A DNA stretch of 64,000 nucleotides from Pseudomonas izuensis. GTDB lineage: Bacteria > Pseudomonadota > Gammaproteobacteria > Pseudomonadales > Pseudomonadaceae. The stretch's first letter is position 1. Every line of letters begins with the position of its first letter. The notes beneath the pieces were generated by a model. The model had not been told where the DNA came from, searched no databases, and was given only the letters and a program-made list of their open reading frames with translations. The position numbers and the translations under genes are program-made. This document shows positions 52,819 to 61,461 of the stretch, in pieces. Location: the NCBI RefSeq assembly GCF_009861505.1, contig NZ_WTFT01000028.1, positions 48,926 through 112,925 on the forward strand, in the 5' to 3' direction.

Positions 52819-52907
52819 GTAGGAGCGAGCCTGCTCGCGATGAGGCCATAACATTCAACATCATCGTTGACTGTTACACCGCCATCGCGAGCAGGCTCGC
52901 TCCCACA
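52819..52907. repeat. REPIN
   Basis: TTGTAGGAGCGAGCCTGCTC at 52819-52838 and the inverted copy ending in CTCCCACA at about 52907. It lies between convergent genes. Confidence 0.9.
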
Positions 52908-52935
52908 TGGGATCTTCTTTGCAGTTAGATCCGGG

Positions 52936-53676
52936 TTACTGCTTTTCCAGCAACCACTTGCGATCACCCGGTGTGAACTGTGGCATTTCATCCGCCAAAG
53001 CGGTATTCACGACCTGGAAGATTTCCAGCTCCTTGCCTTTGCGCGCAAAGATCCATGGATTTCCTTGTCCGTTGAGTTGCAGCCACATGTTGTCGTTGCC
53101 ACCGCTCATCGAGGCACAGTCACCCGCCAGACACAGGGCATAACGGTCGGTGCCCGGCAAACCGGTCACCTGGCCATCGGCCTGGAACTGCACGGTATTG
53201 CCCTCGCCGGGGCCGCTGATGACTTTCCAGCTACCGCCCATGTAGGCCGAGTACAGCGCACGTTCGAAACTGGCGCCGATCGGTGCGCCATCCGGTACCG
53301 GGATCAATGCGCGATCGAAGACCTGGGCGGGCTCGTTTTCGCTCGCAGCCTGGTTCAATTGTTTGCCAGCGCGTTTCAGCTCACTGCCGGAACTGCCGTA
53401 AAAGTCGATTTTCCAGGCTCCGGACTCTTCGCCCAGCAACTTGCCGTCGACATTTTCAAAACCATTGGTGTAACGGGCCTGACCGGCCTTGGTGTTGACG
53501 TCCCACTCCAGGTTCGGGCCATAGGCCTGGAGCGCTTCACGCAGGGGGACGCCCTTGGAGGCAGCATCGATCGCCACCTGATTGATCCAGGTGCCGCTGA
53601 TATCTCGGTCGGCAGGGTTGCTGGCACAACCGCCCAAAAGCAGGGCGAGCAGCGAGAGAGCAAGCGCTTTGCGCAT
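52936..53676 (-). CDS. Putative lipoprotein of unknown function
   Basis: A 246-residue protein with a lipoprotein signal, LLALLLGGCASN, with Cys17 as the lipidation site and Ala at +2, which suggests outer-membrane sorting. The mature part has several short beta segments (SGTWINQVAID, GAWKIDFYGSSGS, GGSWKVISGPGEG) and could be a small beta-barrel, but I do not recognise a family. It precedes ridA by about 190 bases of shared neighbourhood on the same strand, as in PAO1 from memory. Confidence 0.75.
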   Translation of the reverse strand: MRKALALSLLALLLGGCASNPADRDISGTWINQVAIDAASKGVPLREALQAYGPNLEWDVNTKAGQARYTNGFENVDGKLLGEESGAWKIDFYGSSGSELKRAGKQLNQAASENEPAQVFDRALIPVPDGAPIGASFERALYSAYMGGSWKVISGPGEGNTVQFQADGQVTGLPGTDRYALCLAGDCASMSGGNDNMWLQLNGQGNPWIFARKGKELEIFQVVNTALADEMPQFTPGDRKWLLEKQ

Positions 53677-53743
53677 GGTGGAATCCTTTCAAGCTTTCTT
53701 TACAGCAGAGCAGTCGGCGCAGCCCTAGGCTGCGCCGGACACA

Positions 53744-54124
53744 TTACTCGATGACCAGGATGGCATCCATTTCAACCTGCGAACCCTTTGGCAGGGCCGC
53801 TACGCCGATGGCGGCGCGGGCTGGGTAAGGCTGGTCGAAGTACTTGCCCATGATCTCGTTGACCTTGGCGAAGTGGCTCAGGTCGGTGAGGAAGATGTTC
53901 AGTTTGACGATGTCCTTGAACGAACCACCGGCGGCTTCAGCCACGGCTTTGAGGTTCTCGAAGACCTGGACGGTCTGGGCTTCGAAGCCTTCGACCAGTT
54001 CCATGGTTTTTGGGTCCAGAGGAATCTGACCCGACATGTAAACGGTGTTGCCAGCCTTGATCGCCTGGGAGTAAGTACCGATGGCGGCCGGGGCCTTGTC
54101 GCTGGTGATAACAGTCTTGGTCAT
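53744..54124 (-). CDS. ridA: RidA family enamine/imine deaminase
   Basis: A 126-residue protein of the YjgF/RidA family that hydrolyses reactive 2-aminoacrylate and similar imines. The opening MTKTVITSDKAPAAIGTYSQ and the signature YPARAAIGVAALPKGSQVEM, with the key arginine, are present. Much longer open sequence upstream is spoT read in another frame. It lies 26 bases downstream of spoT, so it is probably co-transcribed. Confidence 0.95.
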   Translation of the reverse strand: MTKTVITSDKAPAAIGTYSQAIKAGNTVYMSGQIPLDPKTMELVEGFEAQTVQVFENLKAVAEAAGGSFKDIVKLNIFLTDLSHFAKVNEIMGKYFDQPYPARAAIGVAALPKGSQVEMDAILVIE

Positions 54125-54150
54125 GGATGACTCCTTGTAATTGATGGGGG

Positions 54151-56256
54151 CTACGCGCGCATGCGGGTGATGCGGATCACCCCGGTCAGGGCGCGCAGTT
54201 TCTTGATCACGCGGGCCAGGTGCACGCGGTCGTGCACGCTGACCACCAGTTGGACCACGCTGATGCGACCATCGCGTTCGTCCATGCTGATTTTTTCGAT
54301 ATTGCCATCGGCCGCGTTGACGCTGCTGGCCAGCAGGGCGATCAGGCCGCGCTGGTGTTCCAGCTCGACGCGCAGTTCGACATTGAATTCGCCGGTGACA
54401 TCCTTGGCCCACGAGAGCTGGATGCATTTTTCCGGGTTGTGGCGGATTTCGCTGATGTTGCGGCAGTTGTCCAGGTGCACGACCATGCCTTTGCCCGCGG
54501 ACAGGTGGCCGACAATCGGGTCGCCCGGGATCGGTGTGCAGCACTTCGCGTAGCTGAGCACCAGGCCTTCGGTGCCGCGAATCGCCAGCGGACCTTCCGG
54601 GCTCGGCAGCTGTTCGCCTTCGCCGAGCAACCGGCGCGCCACCACATAGGCCATGCGATTACCCAGGCCGATGTCTTCCAGCAAGTCTTCGATCAGCTCC
54701 AGGCGATACTCGGTGAGCATGGCCTTGACGCGCTCGAGTGGAATTTTTTCCAGCGAGCTGTCGAAACCATTGAGGACTTTGTTCAGCAGGCGTTCGCCCA
54801 GGCTGATGGACTCGGAGCGGCGTTGCAGTTTCAACGCGTGGCGAATGTGCGTACGGGCCTTGCCGGTAACCACGAAGTTGAGCCAGGCCGGGTTCGGCCG
54901 TGCGCCGGGGGCGCTGACGATCTCGACCGTGGAACCGCTTTGCAGAGGTTCGGACAGCGGCGCGAGACGACGATTGATCCGGCAGGCAATGCAGCTATTG
55001 CCCACGTCGGTGTGCACCGCGTAAGCGAAGTCGACCGCCGTGGAGCCTTTGGGCAGCTCCATGATCCGGCCTTTGGGCGTGAACACATAGACCTCGTCCG
55101 GGAACAGGTCGATCTTCACGCTTTCGATGAATTCCAGCGAGTTGCCGGCGCGTTGCTGCATCTCCAACACGCCTTTGACCCATTGGCGGGCGCGGGCGTG
55201 GGTGCCTTTTGGCTGCTCGTCGCCGCTGGATTTGTACAGCCAGTGGGCGGCGATGCCGTTGTTGGCCATCTCTTCCATTTCACGGGTGCGGATCTGGATC
55301 TCGATCGGAACACCGTGCATGCCGAACAGCGTGGTGTGCAGCGACTGATAGCCGTTGGCCTTGGGGATCGCGATGTAATCCTTGAAGCGCCCCGGCAACG
55401 GTTTGTACAAATTGTGAACAGCACCCAGCACGCGGTAGCAGGTATCGACCTTGTCGACGATGATCCGGAACGCATAGACGTCCATGATCTCGTTGAAGGC
55501 CCGACGCTTGCCGCGCATTTTCTTGTAGATGCCGTAGAGGTGTTTCTGACGACCGCTGACCTCGCCCTGGATGCCATCGATAGCCAGGCAGTGGCTGAGG
55601 GACTCTTCGATCTTGTTGACGATTTCCTTGCGGTTGCCCCGGGCGCGTTTGACGGCCTGGTAGATCCGCGCGGAACGCATCGGGTGCATGGCCTTGAAGC
55701 CGAGGTCTTCGAATTCTATGCGGATCGCGTGCATGCCCAGCCGGTTGGCGATGGGTGCATAGATTTCCAGGGTTTCCTTGGCGATGCGCCGACGCTTTTC
55801 GCCGGACAGCACTTCCAGCGTGCGCATGTTGTGCAGGCGGTCAGCCAGCTTGACCAGGATCACGCGAATGTCGCGGGCCATGGCCATGGCCATTTTCTGG
55901 AAGTTTTCAGCCTGGGCTTCGGCCTTGGTCTCGAAGTTCATCTGGGTCAGTTTGCTGACCCCGTCGACCAGTTCGGCCACGGTTTCGCCGAACTGCGCTT
56001 GCAGCGCTTCCTTGGCAATACCGGTGTCTTCGATCACGTCATGCAGCATGGCTGCCATCAGGCTCTGATGGTCCATGTGCATGTCGGCAAGAATATTCGC
56101 CACCGCAAGAGGGTGCGTGACGTACGCCTCACCGCTACGGCGACGTTGGCCGTCGTGAGCTTGTTCGGCGTAGAAATACGCTCGGCGGACCAGATTGACC
56201 TGGTCCTTGCCGAGGTAGGCCGATAAGCGATCGGCGAGGGCGTCTATGCTCGGCAT
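54151..56256 (-). CDS. spoT: Bifunctional (p)ppGpp synthetase/hydrolase
   Basis: A 701-residue stringent-response enzyme. The HD hydrolase domain (about residues 25-180) shows HPLAVANILADM and AMLHDVIEDTG, so hydrolysis is likely active. The synthetase domain (about residues 230-345) shows YKPLPGRFKDYIAIPKANGY. TGS (about 385-445) and ACT (about 625-700) domains follow. MPSIDALADRLSAYLG at 56256 is preferred over 56271, with AGGAG in front. It lies 57 bases after rpoZ; the rpoZ-spoT pairing is widely conserved. Confidence 0.97.
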   Translation of the reverse strand: MPSIDALADRLSAYLGKDQVNLVRRAYFYAEQAHDGQRRRSGEAYVTHPLAVANILADMHMDHQSLMAAMLHDVIEDTGIAKEALQAQFGETVAELVDGVSKLTQMNFETKAEAQAENFQKMAMAMARDIRVILVKLADRLHNMRTLEVLSGEKRRRIAKETLEIYAPIANRLGMHAIRIEFEDLGFKAMHPMRSARIYQAVKRARGNRKEIVNKIEESLSHCLAIDGIQGEVSGRQKHLYGIYKKMRGKRRAFNEIMDVYAFRIIVDKVDTCYRVLGAVHNLYKPLPGRFKDYIAIPKANGYQSLHTTLFGMHGVPIEIQIRTREMEEMANNGIAAHWLYKSSGDEQPKGTHARARQWVKGVLEMQQRAGNSLEFIESVKIDLFPDEVYVFTPKGRIMELPKGSTAVDFAYAVHTDVGNSCIACRINRRLAPLSEPLQSGSTVEIVSAPGARPNPAWLNFVVTGKARTHIRHALKLQRRSESISLGERLLNKVLNGFDSSLEKIPLERVKAMLTEYRLELIEDLLEDIGLGNRMAYVVARRLLGEGEQLPSPEGPLAIRGTEGLVLSYAKCCTPIPGDPIVGHLSAGKGMVVHLDNCRNISEIRHNPEKCIQLSWAKDVTGEFNVELRVELEHQRGLIALLASSVNAADGNIEKISMDERDGRISVVQLVVSVHDRVHLARVIKKLRALTGVIRITRMRA

Positions 56257-56313
56257 GATGTCTCCTGCCACAAGCTTTGTTCCCGCGCCGTGCTACGTCG
56301 ACCAGGCATAGGC

Positions 56314-56577
56314 TTAGACGGCCTCGTTGGACTCGTCCTCGAATGCAGCAAAAAGCGGTTCATCTTCAACGATTTCGGCTTCGGCGATAGCTGCGTAGTC
56401 GATCAGGCCTTCAGCGATTTCACGCAGGGCGACGACGGTAGGCTTGTCGTTTTCCCATGCTACTTTCGGCTCTTTGCCGCCGGTGGCCAGTTGACGGGCA
56501 CGCTTGGTAGAGAGCATGACCAGCTCAAAGCGGTTATCCACGTGTTCTAGGCAGTCTTCAACGGTTACGCGGGCCAT
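56314..56577 (-). CDS. rpoZ: RNA polymerase omega subunit
   Basis: An 87-residue subunit beginning MARVTVEDCLEHVDNRFELV, with the conserved RARQLATGG. It helps assemble RNA polymerase and forms part of a ppGpp-binding site, which fits its place directly before spoT. The longer frame from 56634 lacks family support. Confidence 0.97.
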   Translation of the reverse strand: MARVTVEDCLEHVDNRFELVMLSTKRARQLATGGKEPKVAWENDKPTVVALREIAEGLIDYAAIAEAEIVEDEPLFAAFEDESNEAV

Positions 56578-56639
56578 GGTCTTCCTCGTAGCAAATGCAA
56601 TATGCGCGCTGCCCGGATGGGCGAGCGGACTCAACAGTT

Positions 56640-56678
56640 TAAAAAATCACCAGCGATTAGGGAAGCGCTGATTTTTTG
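56640..56678 (-). terminator. Terminator between gmk and rpoZ
   Basis: AAAAAATC and GATTTTTT pair outside an AGCG/CGCT inner stem, giving a hairpin with T-runs in both directions (56641-56677). It lies about 70 bases after the gmk stop. Confidence 0.75.
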
Positions 56679-56744
56679 ACCAAGCCCTTCAACGCGCTGC
56701 AAGTGCCAATGTAAAGCCCTTGCAACGGTTTTGGGAAGAGCTGA

Positions 56745-57365
56745 TTAACCGAGCAATTCAGCCAGCAATTTGCCGAAACGCACCTGTTGGCGCTTCTGTT
56801 GCAGCTGATTGGCGCGGAAAATCGCCTTCAGGTCGTGCAGGGCGTGGGCGAAGTCATCGTTGATGATCAGGTAGTCGTAGTCGACGTAGTGGCTCATTTC
56901 GCTGACGGCTTCACGCATGCGGCCGTCGATGATCTCGTCACTGTCCTGGCCGCGGTTGGTCAGGCGTTGGTGCAGGGCCTGGAGCGACGGCGGCAGAATG
57001 AAAATCGAGCGTGCCTGCGGCATCAGCTTGCGCACTTGCTCGGCGCCTTGCCAGTCGATTTCAAGGATCAGGTCGTGACCTTCGTCCAGTGTCTGCTGCA
57101 GGCGGCTTTGCGAGGTGCCGTAAAAGTTGCCAAAGACTTCGGCGCGTTCGAGGAAGTCGCCGTGCTCGCCCATCTTCACGAACTCTTCGCGGGTCACGAA
57201 GTGATAGTTCACGCCGTCCACTTCACCGGGGCGCATGGCGCGGGTGGTGTGGGAGACCGAAACGCGGATCTCCGGATCGGCGTCGGTCAGGGCCTTGACC
57301 AGGCTGCTCTTGCCCGCGCCCGATGGCGCGGAAATGATGTACAGGGTGCCAGTGCTGTGGGTCAT
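56745..57365 (-). CDS. gmk: Guanylate kinase
   Basis: A 206-residue enzyme phosphorylating GMP to GDP. The P-loop SAPSGAGKSSLVKAL is at about residues 12-26, and the GMP-binding region SVSHTTRAMRPGEVDGVNYHF follows. It lies 12 bases downstream of yicC on the same strand. Confidence 0.97.
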   Translation of the reverse strand: MTHSTGTLYIISAPSGAGKSSLVKALTDADPEIRVSVSHTTRAMRPGEVDGVNYHFVTREEFVKMGEHGDFLERAEVFGNFYGTSQSRLQQTLDEGHDLILEIDWQGAEQVRKLMPQARSIFILPPSLQALHQRLTNRGQDSDEIIDGRMREAVSEMSHYVDYDYLIINDDFAHALHDLKAIFRANQLQQKRQQVRFGKLLAELLG

Positions 57366-57377
57366 GTCGGGTATGCC

Positions 57378-58241
57378 TTACTCAATATTCTGCACTTGTT
57401 CGCGCATTTGCTCGATCAACACCTTGAGGTTGACCGCCGCTTGTGTGCTGCGCGGGTCGAAGGCTTTGGAGCCCAGTGTGTTGGCTTCGCGATTGAGTTC
57501 CTGCATCAGGAAGTCCAGGCGCCGACCGGCAGCGCCGCCGGACTTGAGCACCCGACGTACTTCGATGATGTGAGTGCTCAGGCGATCCAGTTCTTCGGCG
57601 ACGTCGCTTTTTTGCGCGAGCATGACCATTTCCTGCTCCAGGCGCTGCGGATCCATCTCGGCCTTCATGTCGGCAAAGCGATCGAGCACTTTCTGGCGCT
57701 GGGTGGCGAGCATCTGCGGTACCAGTTCGCGCAGGGTCACCACGTCTTCTTCAATCGACGTCAGGCGATCGTCGATCAACCGCGCCAGCTCCGCGCCTTC
57801 GCGCTCGCGACCGGCCTTGAGCTCCTTCAGGCCTTGGTTGAACAGCGCCAGTGCTTCGGCGTTCAAGGCTTGCGGATCAGTCGCGTCGCCCACCAGCACG
57901 CCGGGCCAGGCCAGGACTTCGAGCGGGTTCAGCGCTGCCGGATTTTTGATCAGGCTGGCGACAGTCTCGGCCGCCGCGACCAGTTGTGCGGCGCGTGCCT
58001 GGTCCACTTGCAGCGGTTTGCCGGTGTTTTCTTCGGTGAAGCGCAGGGTGCATTCGAGCTTGCCCCGGGACACGCCCTGGCGCAGCGCCTCGCGCACAGC
58101 GCCTTCGAGGTCGCGAAAGGACTCCGGCAAACGCAGGTGGGGTTCCAGGTAGCGGCTGTTGACCGAGCGCAGTTCCCAGCTCAGGGTGCCCTGGACGCCG
58201 GCTTTCTCGACGCGGGCGAAGGCGGTCATGCTGTGCACCAT
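57378..58241 (-). CDS. yicC: YicC family endoribonuclease
   Basis: A 287-residue protein starting MVHSMTAFARVEKAGVQGTL, with the C-terminal segment GGAAGRRLDFLMQELNREAN followed by TLGSKAF, both hallmarks of YicC. The family acts as an endoribonuclease in RNA turnover. ATG at 58241 is used, since GAGG precedes it and the family N-terminus matches. It is divergent from rph and upstream of gmk. Confidence 0.95.
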   Translation of the reverse strand: MVHSMTAFARVEKAGVQGTLSWELRSVNSRYLEPHLRLPESFRDLEGAVREALRQGVSRGKLECTLRFTEENTGKPLQVDQARAAQLVAAAETVASLIKNPAALNPLEVLAWPGVLVGDATDPQALNAEALALFNQGLKELKAGREREGAELARLIDDRLTSIEEDVVTLRELVPQMLATQRQKVLDRFADMKAEMDPQRLEQEMVMLAQKSDVAEELDRLSTHIIEVRRVLKSGGAAGRRLDFLMQELNREANTLGSKAFDPRSTQAAVNLKVLIEQMREQVQNIE

Positions 58242-58443
58242 GGAGGTACCTCGCAATGCAGATCGGCCCGGAACGGACATTCCGGCAACCCGATATCAAT
58301 GAATTTAAGCCGACTGGCAGCAAAGGCGCAGGATTGTAGCGCAGTGGCGTGGGTGCGCCCAAACACACGGTGTGACAAAGGGCTGCAGACCGTCGGCGAC
58401 GGGCTGTTCAGAGCCCTCGGTCGTCGGAGGATTTTTTTAGAAG

Positions 58444-58472
58444 TGCCCAGGCGCGGCTGGCAGCTCTATAAT
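58444..58472 (+). promoter_or_regulatory. Candidate promoter of rph
   Basis: TATAAT at 58467-58472 is a perfect -10 hexamer 37 bases before the rph ATG. With a 17-base spacer the -35 would be TGCCCA (58444-58449), a poor match. It lies in the divergent yicC-rph spacer. Confidence 0.55.
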
Positions 58473-58508
58473 GCTCCGCAGTTTTCCGTCCCCGTACAGG
58501 TATCCCTT

Positions 58509-59231
58509 ATGAAACGTCCAAGTGGTCGCGCTGCCGATCAGCTCCGCTCGATCCGCATTACCCGCAACTACACCAAACACGCCGAGGGATCTGTACTGGT
58601 CGAGTTCGGTGATACCAAGGTCATCTGCACCGTCAGCGTCGAAAACGGCGTGCCGCGCTTCCTCAAGGGGCAGGGTCAGGGTTGGTTGACCGCTGAGTAC
58701 GGCATGCTCCCGCGCGCCACCGGCGAGCGCAACCAGCGCGAAGCGAGCCGCGGCAAGCAGGGCGGTCGTACCCTGGAAATCCAGCGCCTGATCGGCCGTT
58801 CCCTGCGCGCTGCGCTGGACATGTCCAAGCTGGGCGACGTCACCCTGTACGTCGATTGCGACGTGATCCAGGCCGACGGCGGCACTCGTACCGCGTCCAT
58901 CACCGGTGCCATGGTCGCTTTGGTCGATGCCCTGAAAGTGATCAAAAAGCGCGGTGGCCTGAAAGGTGGCGACCCGCTGAAACAAATGATCGGCGCCGTT
59001 TCGGTCGGCATGTACCAGGGTGAGCCGGTACTCGACCTCGACTACCTGGAAGACTCGGCTGCCGAGACTGACCTGAACGTGGTAATGACCAGCACTGGCG
59101 GCTTCATCGAAGTCCAGGGTACTGCAGAAGGCGCGCCGTTCCAGCCTGAAGAGCTGAACGCCATGCTGGAACTGGCGAAGAAAGGCATGAACGAAATCTT
59201 CGATCTGCAAAAGGCTGCACTGGCTGACTGA
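58509..59231 (+). CDS. rph: Ribonuclease PH
   Basis: A 240-residue phosphorolytic 3' exoribonuclease that trims tRNA 3' ends. It starts MKRPSGRAADQLRSIRITRN and has the RNase PH motifs GERNQREASRGKQGGRTLEI and DCDVIQADGGTRTASITGA. The full length is intact, unlike the frameshifted rph of E. coli K-12. The frame is open far upstream, but that part is antisense to yicC and gmk. Confidence 0.97.
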   Translation: MKRPSGRAADQLRSIRITRNYTKHAEGSVLVEFGDTKVICTVSVENGVPRFLKGQGQGWLTAEYGMLPRATGERNQREASRGKQGGRTLEIQRLIGRSLRAALDMSKLGDVTLYVDCDVIQADGGTRTASITGAMVALVDALKVIKKRGGLKGGDPLKQMIGAVSVGMYQGEPVLDLDYLEDSAAETDLNVVMTSTGGFIEVQGTAEGAPFQPEELNAMLELAKKGMNEIFDLQKAALAD

Positions 59232-59259
59232 TCGGATTGCCACGGACAAGGAGGACGCC

Positions 59260-59628
59260 ATGAGTGACGAGCAACAGCTGCTTCCCGCCCCAAGCAAAGA
59301 GGTTCGGCAGTGGGCGATGTTTTGTCACTTGTCCGCCTTGCTGGGGATCTGGATTCCGTTCGGCACGCTGATCGGCCCTTTGATTCTGTGGCAGATGAAG
59401 CGCGAGATGGACCCGTTCATCGATGCTCAAGGCAAGGAAGCGCTGAACTTCCAGATCACCGTCGCCATTGCGTCTGCGATCTGCTTCCTGCTGATGGTGG
59501 TGATTATCGGGTTCTTCCTGTTTGGCTTGATTGCCATCGGCGCGCTGGTCTTGACCATCATCGCGGGTGTGAAAGCCAATGAGGGTTTCCCTTACCGTTA
59601 TCCGTTCACCTGGCGATTGATCAAATAG
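59260..59628 (+). CDS. DUF4870 membrane protein
   Basis: A 122-residue protein with three hydrophobic segments (about residues 20-45, 65-88 and 90-105). The DUF4870 motif is visible as MKREMDPFIDAQGKEALNFQ. No function is known. AAGGAGG precedes the ATG, and it follows rph by 28 bases, so the two may share a transcript. Confidence 0.87.
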   Translation: MSDEQQLLPAPSKEVRQWAMFCHLSALLGIWIPFGTLIGPLILWQMKREMDPFIDAQGKEALNFQITVAIASAICFLLMVVIIGFFLFGLIAIGALVLTIIAGVKANEGFPYRYPFTWRLIK

Positions 59629-59639
59629 TGACCACGGTC

Positions 59640-59731
59640 CTGTAGGAGCAAAGCTTGCTCGCGATCCAGGCGCCGCGGTTCATCAGATACACCGCGTCAT
59701 CGTTCATCGCGAGCAAGCTTTGCTCCTACAG
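59640..59731. repeat. REPIN
   Basis: CTGTAGGAGCAAAGCTTGCT starting at 59640 and its exact inverted copy ending at 59731, around a spacer of about 45 bases. It sits between convergent genes. Confidence 0.92.
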
Positions 59732-59745
59732 AAAACAGGCGTCCA

Positions 59746-59776
59746 CAAAAAAGCCGACATTGCTGTCGGCTTTTTT
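59746..59776. terminator. Bidirectional terminator between the DUF4870 gene and crc
   Basis: AAAAAAGCCGACA and TGTCGGCTTTTTT form a long stem around TTGC. T-runs on both strands let it serve both convergent transcripts. Confidence 0.93.
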
Positions 59777-59787
59777 GTATCTGACGC

Positions 59788-60567
59788 TTAGATGGTCAGC
59801 GTCCAGTCGTAGTCCACGATCAGCGGTGCGTGTTGCGAGAACCGCGGCTGACGTGGCAAGCGTGCGCTGCGTACGAAGCGGCGCAGGCCCGGAGTCAGCA
59901 GCTGATAGTCGAAGCGCCAGCCCAGGTTGAGCATTTCGGCCTGTTCGTTGTCCGGCCACCAGCTGTACTGATCGCCTTCGCGGCTGACTTCACGCAGGGC
60001 ATCGACGTAACCCATGTTGCCGACAATCTCGTCCATCCAGGCGCGTTCAGGCGCCAGGAAGCCCGGGGATTGCTGGCTGTCGCGCCAGTTCTTGATGTCC
60101 AGCTTCTGTTGCGCCACATACAGCGAGCCACAATAAATGTACTCGCGGCGTTTGCGCCGTTGCTTGTCCAGGTACTTGGCGAAATCGTCCATGAGCTTGA
60201 ACTTCTGGTTCAAGTCTTCATCGCCGTTCATACCCGATGGAAGCAACAGGGTTGCAATACTGACTTTGTCGAAATCGGCTTGCAGGTAGCGCCCGTAGCG
60301 GTCGGCCGTCTCGAAACCGAGACCGCTGATGACAGCCTTCGGTTGCAACCGCGAATACAAAGCCACGCCGCCTTGGGCAGGGACTTCAGCATCGCAGGCA
60401 TAAAGGAAGTAGCCATCCAGTTGGAAGGCTGGGTCATCCAGTTCAAAGGCGGAGGCACGGGTGTCCTGCAGGCAGATGACGTCGGCATTCTGTGCTTGCA
60501 GCCAACTGAGCAAACCTCGCTCGACTGCAGCCTGAATACCATTGACGTTCACACTGATGATCCGCAT
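59788..60567 (-). CDS. crc: Catabolite repression control protein Crc
   Basis: A 259-residue protein of the exonuclease III/endonuclease-phosphatase fold that lacks nuclease activity and works with Hfq to block translation of catabolic mRNAs. It starts MRIISVNVNGIQAAVERGLL and ends HAPLIVDYDWTLTI. MRII at 60567 is chosen over 60603. It is divergent from pyrE. Confidence 0.97.
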   Translation of the reverse strand: MRIISVNVNGIQAAVERGLLSWLQAQNADVICLQDTRASAFELDDPAFQLDGYFLYACDAEVPAQGGVALYSRLQPKAVISGLGFETADRYGRYLQADFDKVSIATLLLPSGMNGDEDLNQKFKLMDDFAKYLDKQRRKRREYIYCGSLYVAQQKLDIKNWRDSQQSPGFLAPERAWMDEIVGNMGYVDALREVSREGDQYSWWPDNEQAEMLNLGWRFDYQLLTPGLRRFVRSARLPRQPRFSQHAPLIVDYDWTLTI

Positions 60568-60590
60568 AAATGGCCCCAAAAATCGCGTGC

Positions 60591-60622
60591 GTGTATGATA
60601 CACGGCGTCAAGCTAATTAGCT
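60591..60622. other. Two palindromes in the crc-pyrE spacer
   Basis: GTGTATGATACAC (60591-60603) and AGCTAATTAGCT (60611-60622) are perfect palindromes eight bases apart in the divergent promoter region. They could be operator sites or overlap the promoters; TATGAT inside the first is a -10-like hexamer. Confidence 0.5.
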
Positions 60623-60649
60623 AAATCCGTGGTATTTGGGGTTTTTTTC

Positions 60650-61294
60650 ATGCAAGCGTATCAGCGCGATTTCATTCGTTTTGCCATCGATCGCGGCGTT
60701 TTGCGCTTCGGTGAGTTCACCCTGAAGTCCGGGCGCACCAGTCCTTACTTCTTCAATGCGGGCCTGTTCAACTCGGGTTCGGCCCTGGCGCAGCTGGGGC
60801 GTTTCTACGCCGCAGCCATTGCCGAGAGCGGCATTCCCTTCGATGTTCTGTTCGGTCCGGCCTACAAGGGCATTCCCCTGGCGGCGACCACTGCGGTGGC
60901 ACTGGCCGAACATCACAACCGTGACCTGCCATGGTGCTTCAACCGCAAGGAAGCCAAGGCTCACGGCGAAGGCGGCAGTCTGGTTGGCGCACCGCTGACT
61001 GGCGACGTTTTGATCATCGACGACGTGATCACCGCCGGCACCGCCATCCGTGAAGTGATGCAGATCATCGCTTCCCAGGACGGGGCCAAGGCTGCCGGCG
61101 TGTTGATTGCGCTGAACCGTCAGGAGCGTGGCAACGGCGAGTTGTCGGCGATCCAGGAAGTGGAGCGTGACTTCGGTATTCCGGTAATCAGCATCGTTTC
61201 GCTGAACCAGGTGCTGGAATTCCTGGCTGACGATCCGCAGCTCAAGCAGCATTTGCCTGCCGTCGAAGCGTACCGCGCCCAATTCGGCGTTTAG
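60650..61294 (+). CDS. pyrE: Orotate phosphoribosyltransferase
   Basis: A 214-residue enzyme joining orotate and PRPP to make OMP in pyrimidine synthesis. It starts MQAYQRDFIRFAIDRGVLRF; the PRPP-binding motif VLIIDDVITAGTAIREV is at about residues 121-137. ATG at 60650 follows a run of seven T residues with no clear Shine-Dalgarno sequence, which is unusual in this window. Confidence 0.97.
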   Translation: MQAYQRDFIRFAIDRGVLRFGEFTLKSGRTSPYFFNAGLFNSGSALAQLGRFYAAAIAESGIPFDVLFGPAYKGIPLAATTAVALAEHHNRDLPWCFNRKEAKAHGEGGSLVGAPLTGDVLIIDDVITAGTAIREVMQIIASQDGAKAAGVLIALNRQERGNGELSAIQEVERDFGIPVISIVSLNQVLEFLADDPQLKQHLPAVEAYRAQFGV

Positions 61295-61302
61295 CCGCGG
61301 AC

Positions 61303-61393
61303 CTGTGGGAGCAAGGCTTGCCCGCGATTGATGCGCCGCGGTGTGTCAGTGGCACCGCGTTATCGTTCATCGCGGGCAAGCCTTGCTCCCACA
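61303..61393. repeat. REPIN, CAAGGCTTGCCC variant
   Basis: CTGTGGGAGCAAGGCTTGCC starting at 61303 and its inverted copy ending at about 61393, between the convergent pyrE and argB genes. Confidence 0.9.
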
Positions 61394-61408
61394 AGGAACA
61401 GCGAACAC

Positions 61409-61447
61409 AAAAAGACCCCGCTCAGCCAGGCTGAGCGGGGTCTTTTT
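61409..61447. terminator. Bidirectional terminator between pyrE and argB
   Basis: AAAAAGACCCCGCTCAG and CTGAGCGGGGTCTTTTT form a long GC-rich stem around CCAGG, with T-runs on both strands. Confidence 0.95.
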
Positions 61448-61461
61448 GCATGCGCTTGCGC

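Noticed and set aside
54220..56226. 668-codon plus-strand open frame
   Set aside because: It lies fully antisense to spoT, has no family resemblance and no ribosome-binding site.
56787..58508. Long plus-strand open frame continuous with rph (814 codons in total)
   Set aside because: It runs antisense to gmk and yicC, and only the last 240 codons match a family. It is a GC-rich shadow frame that happens to be in phase with rph.
4963..61393. Repeated palindromes considered as a CRISPR array
   Set aside because: The repeats are inverted pairs scattered between genes rather than regularly spaced direct repeats, and no cas genes are present.
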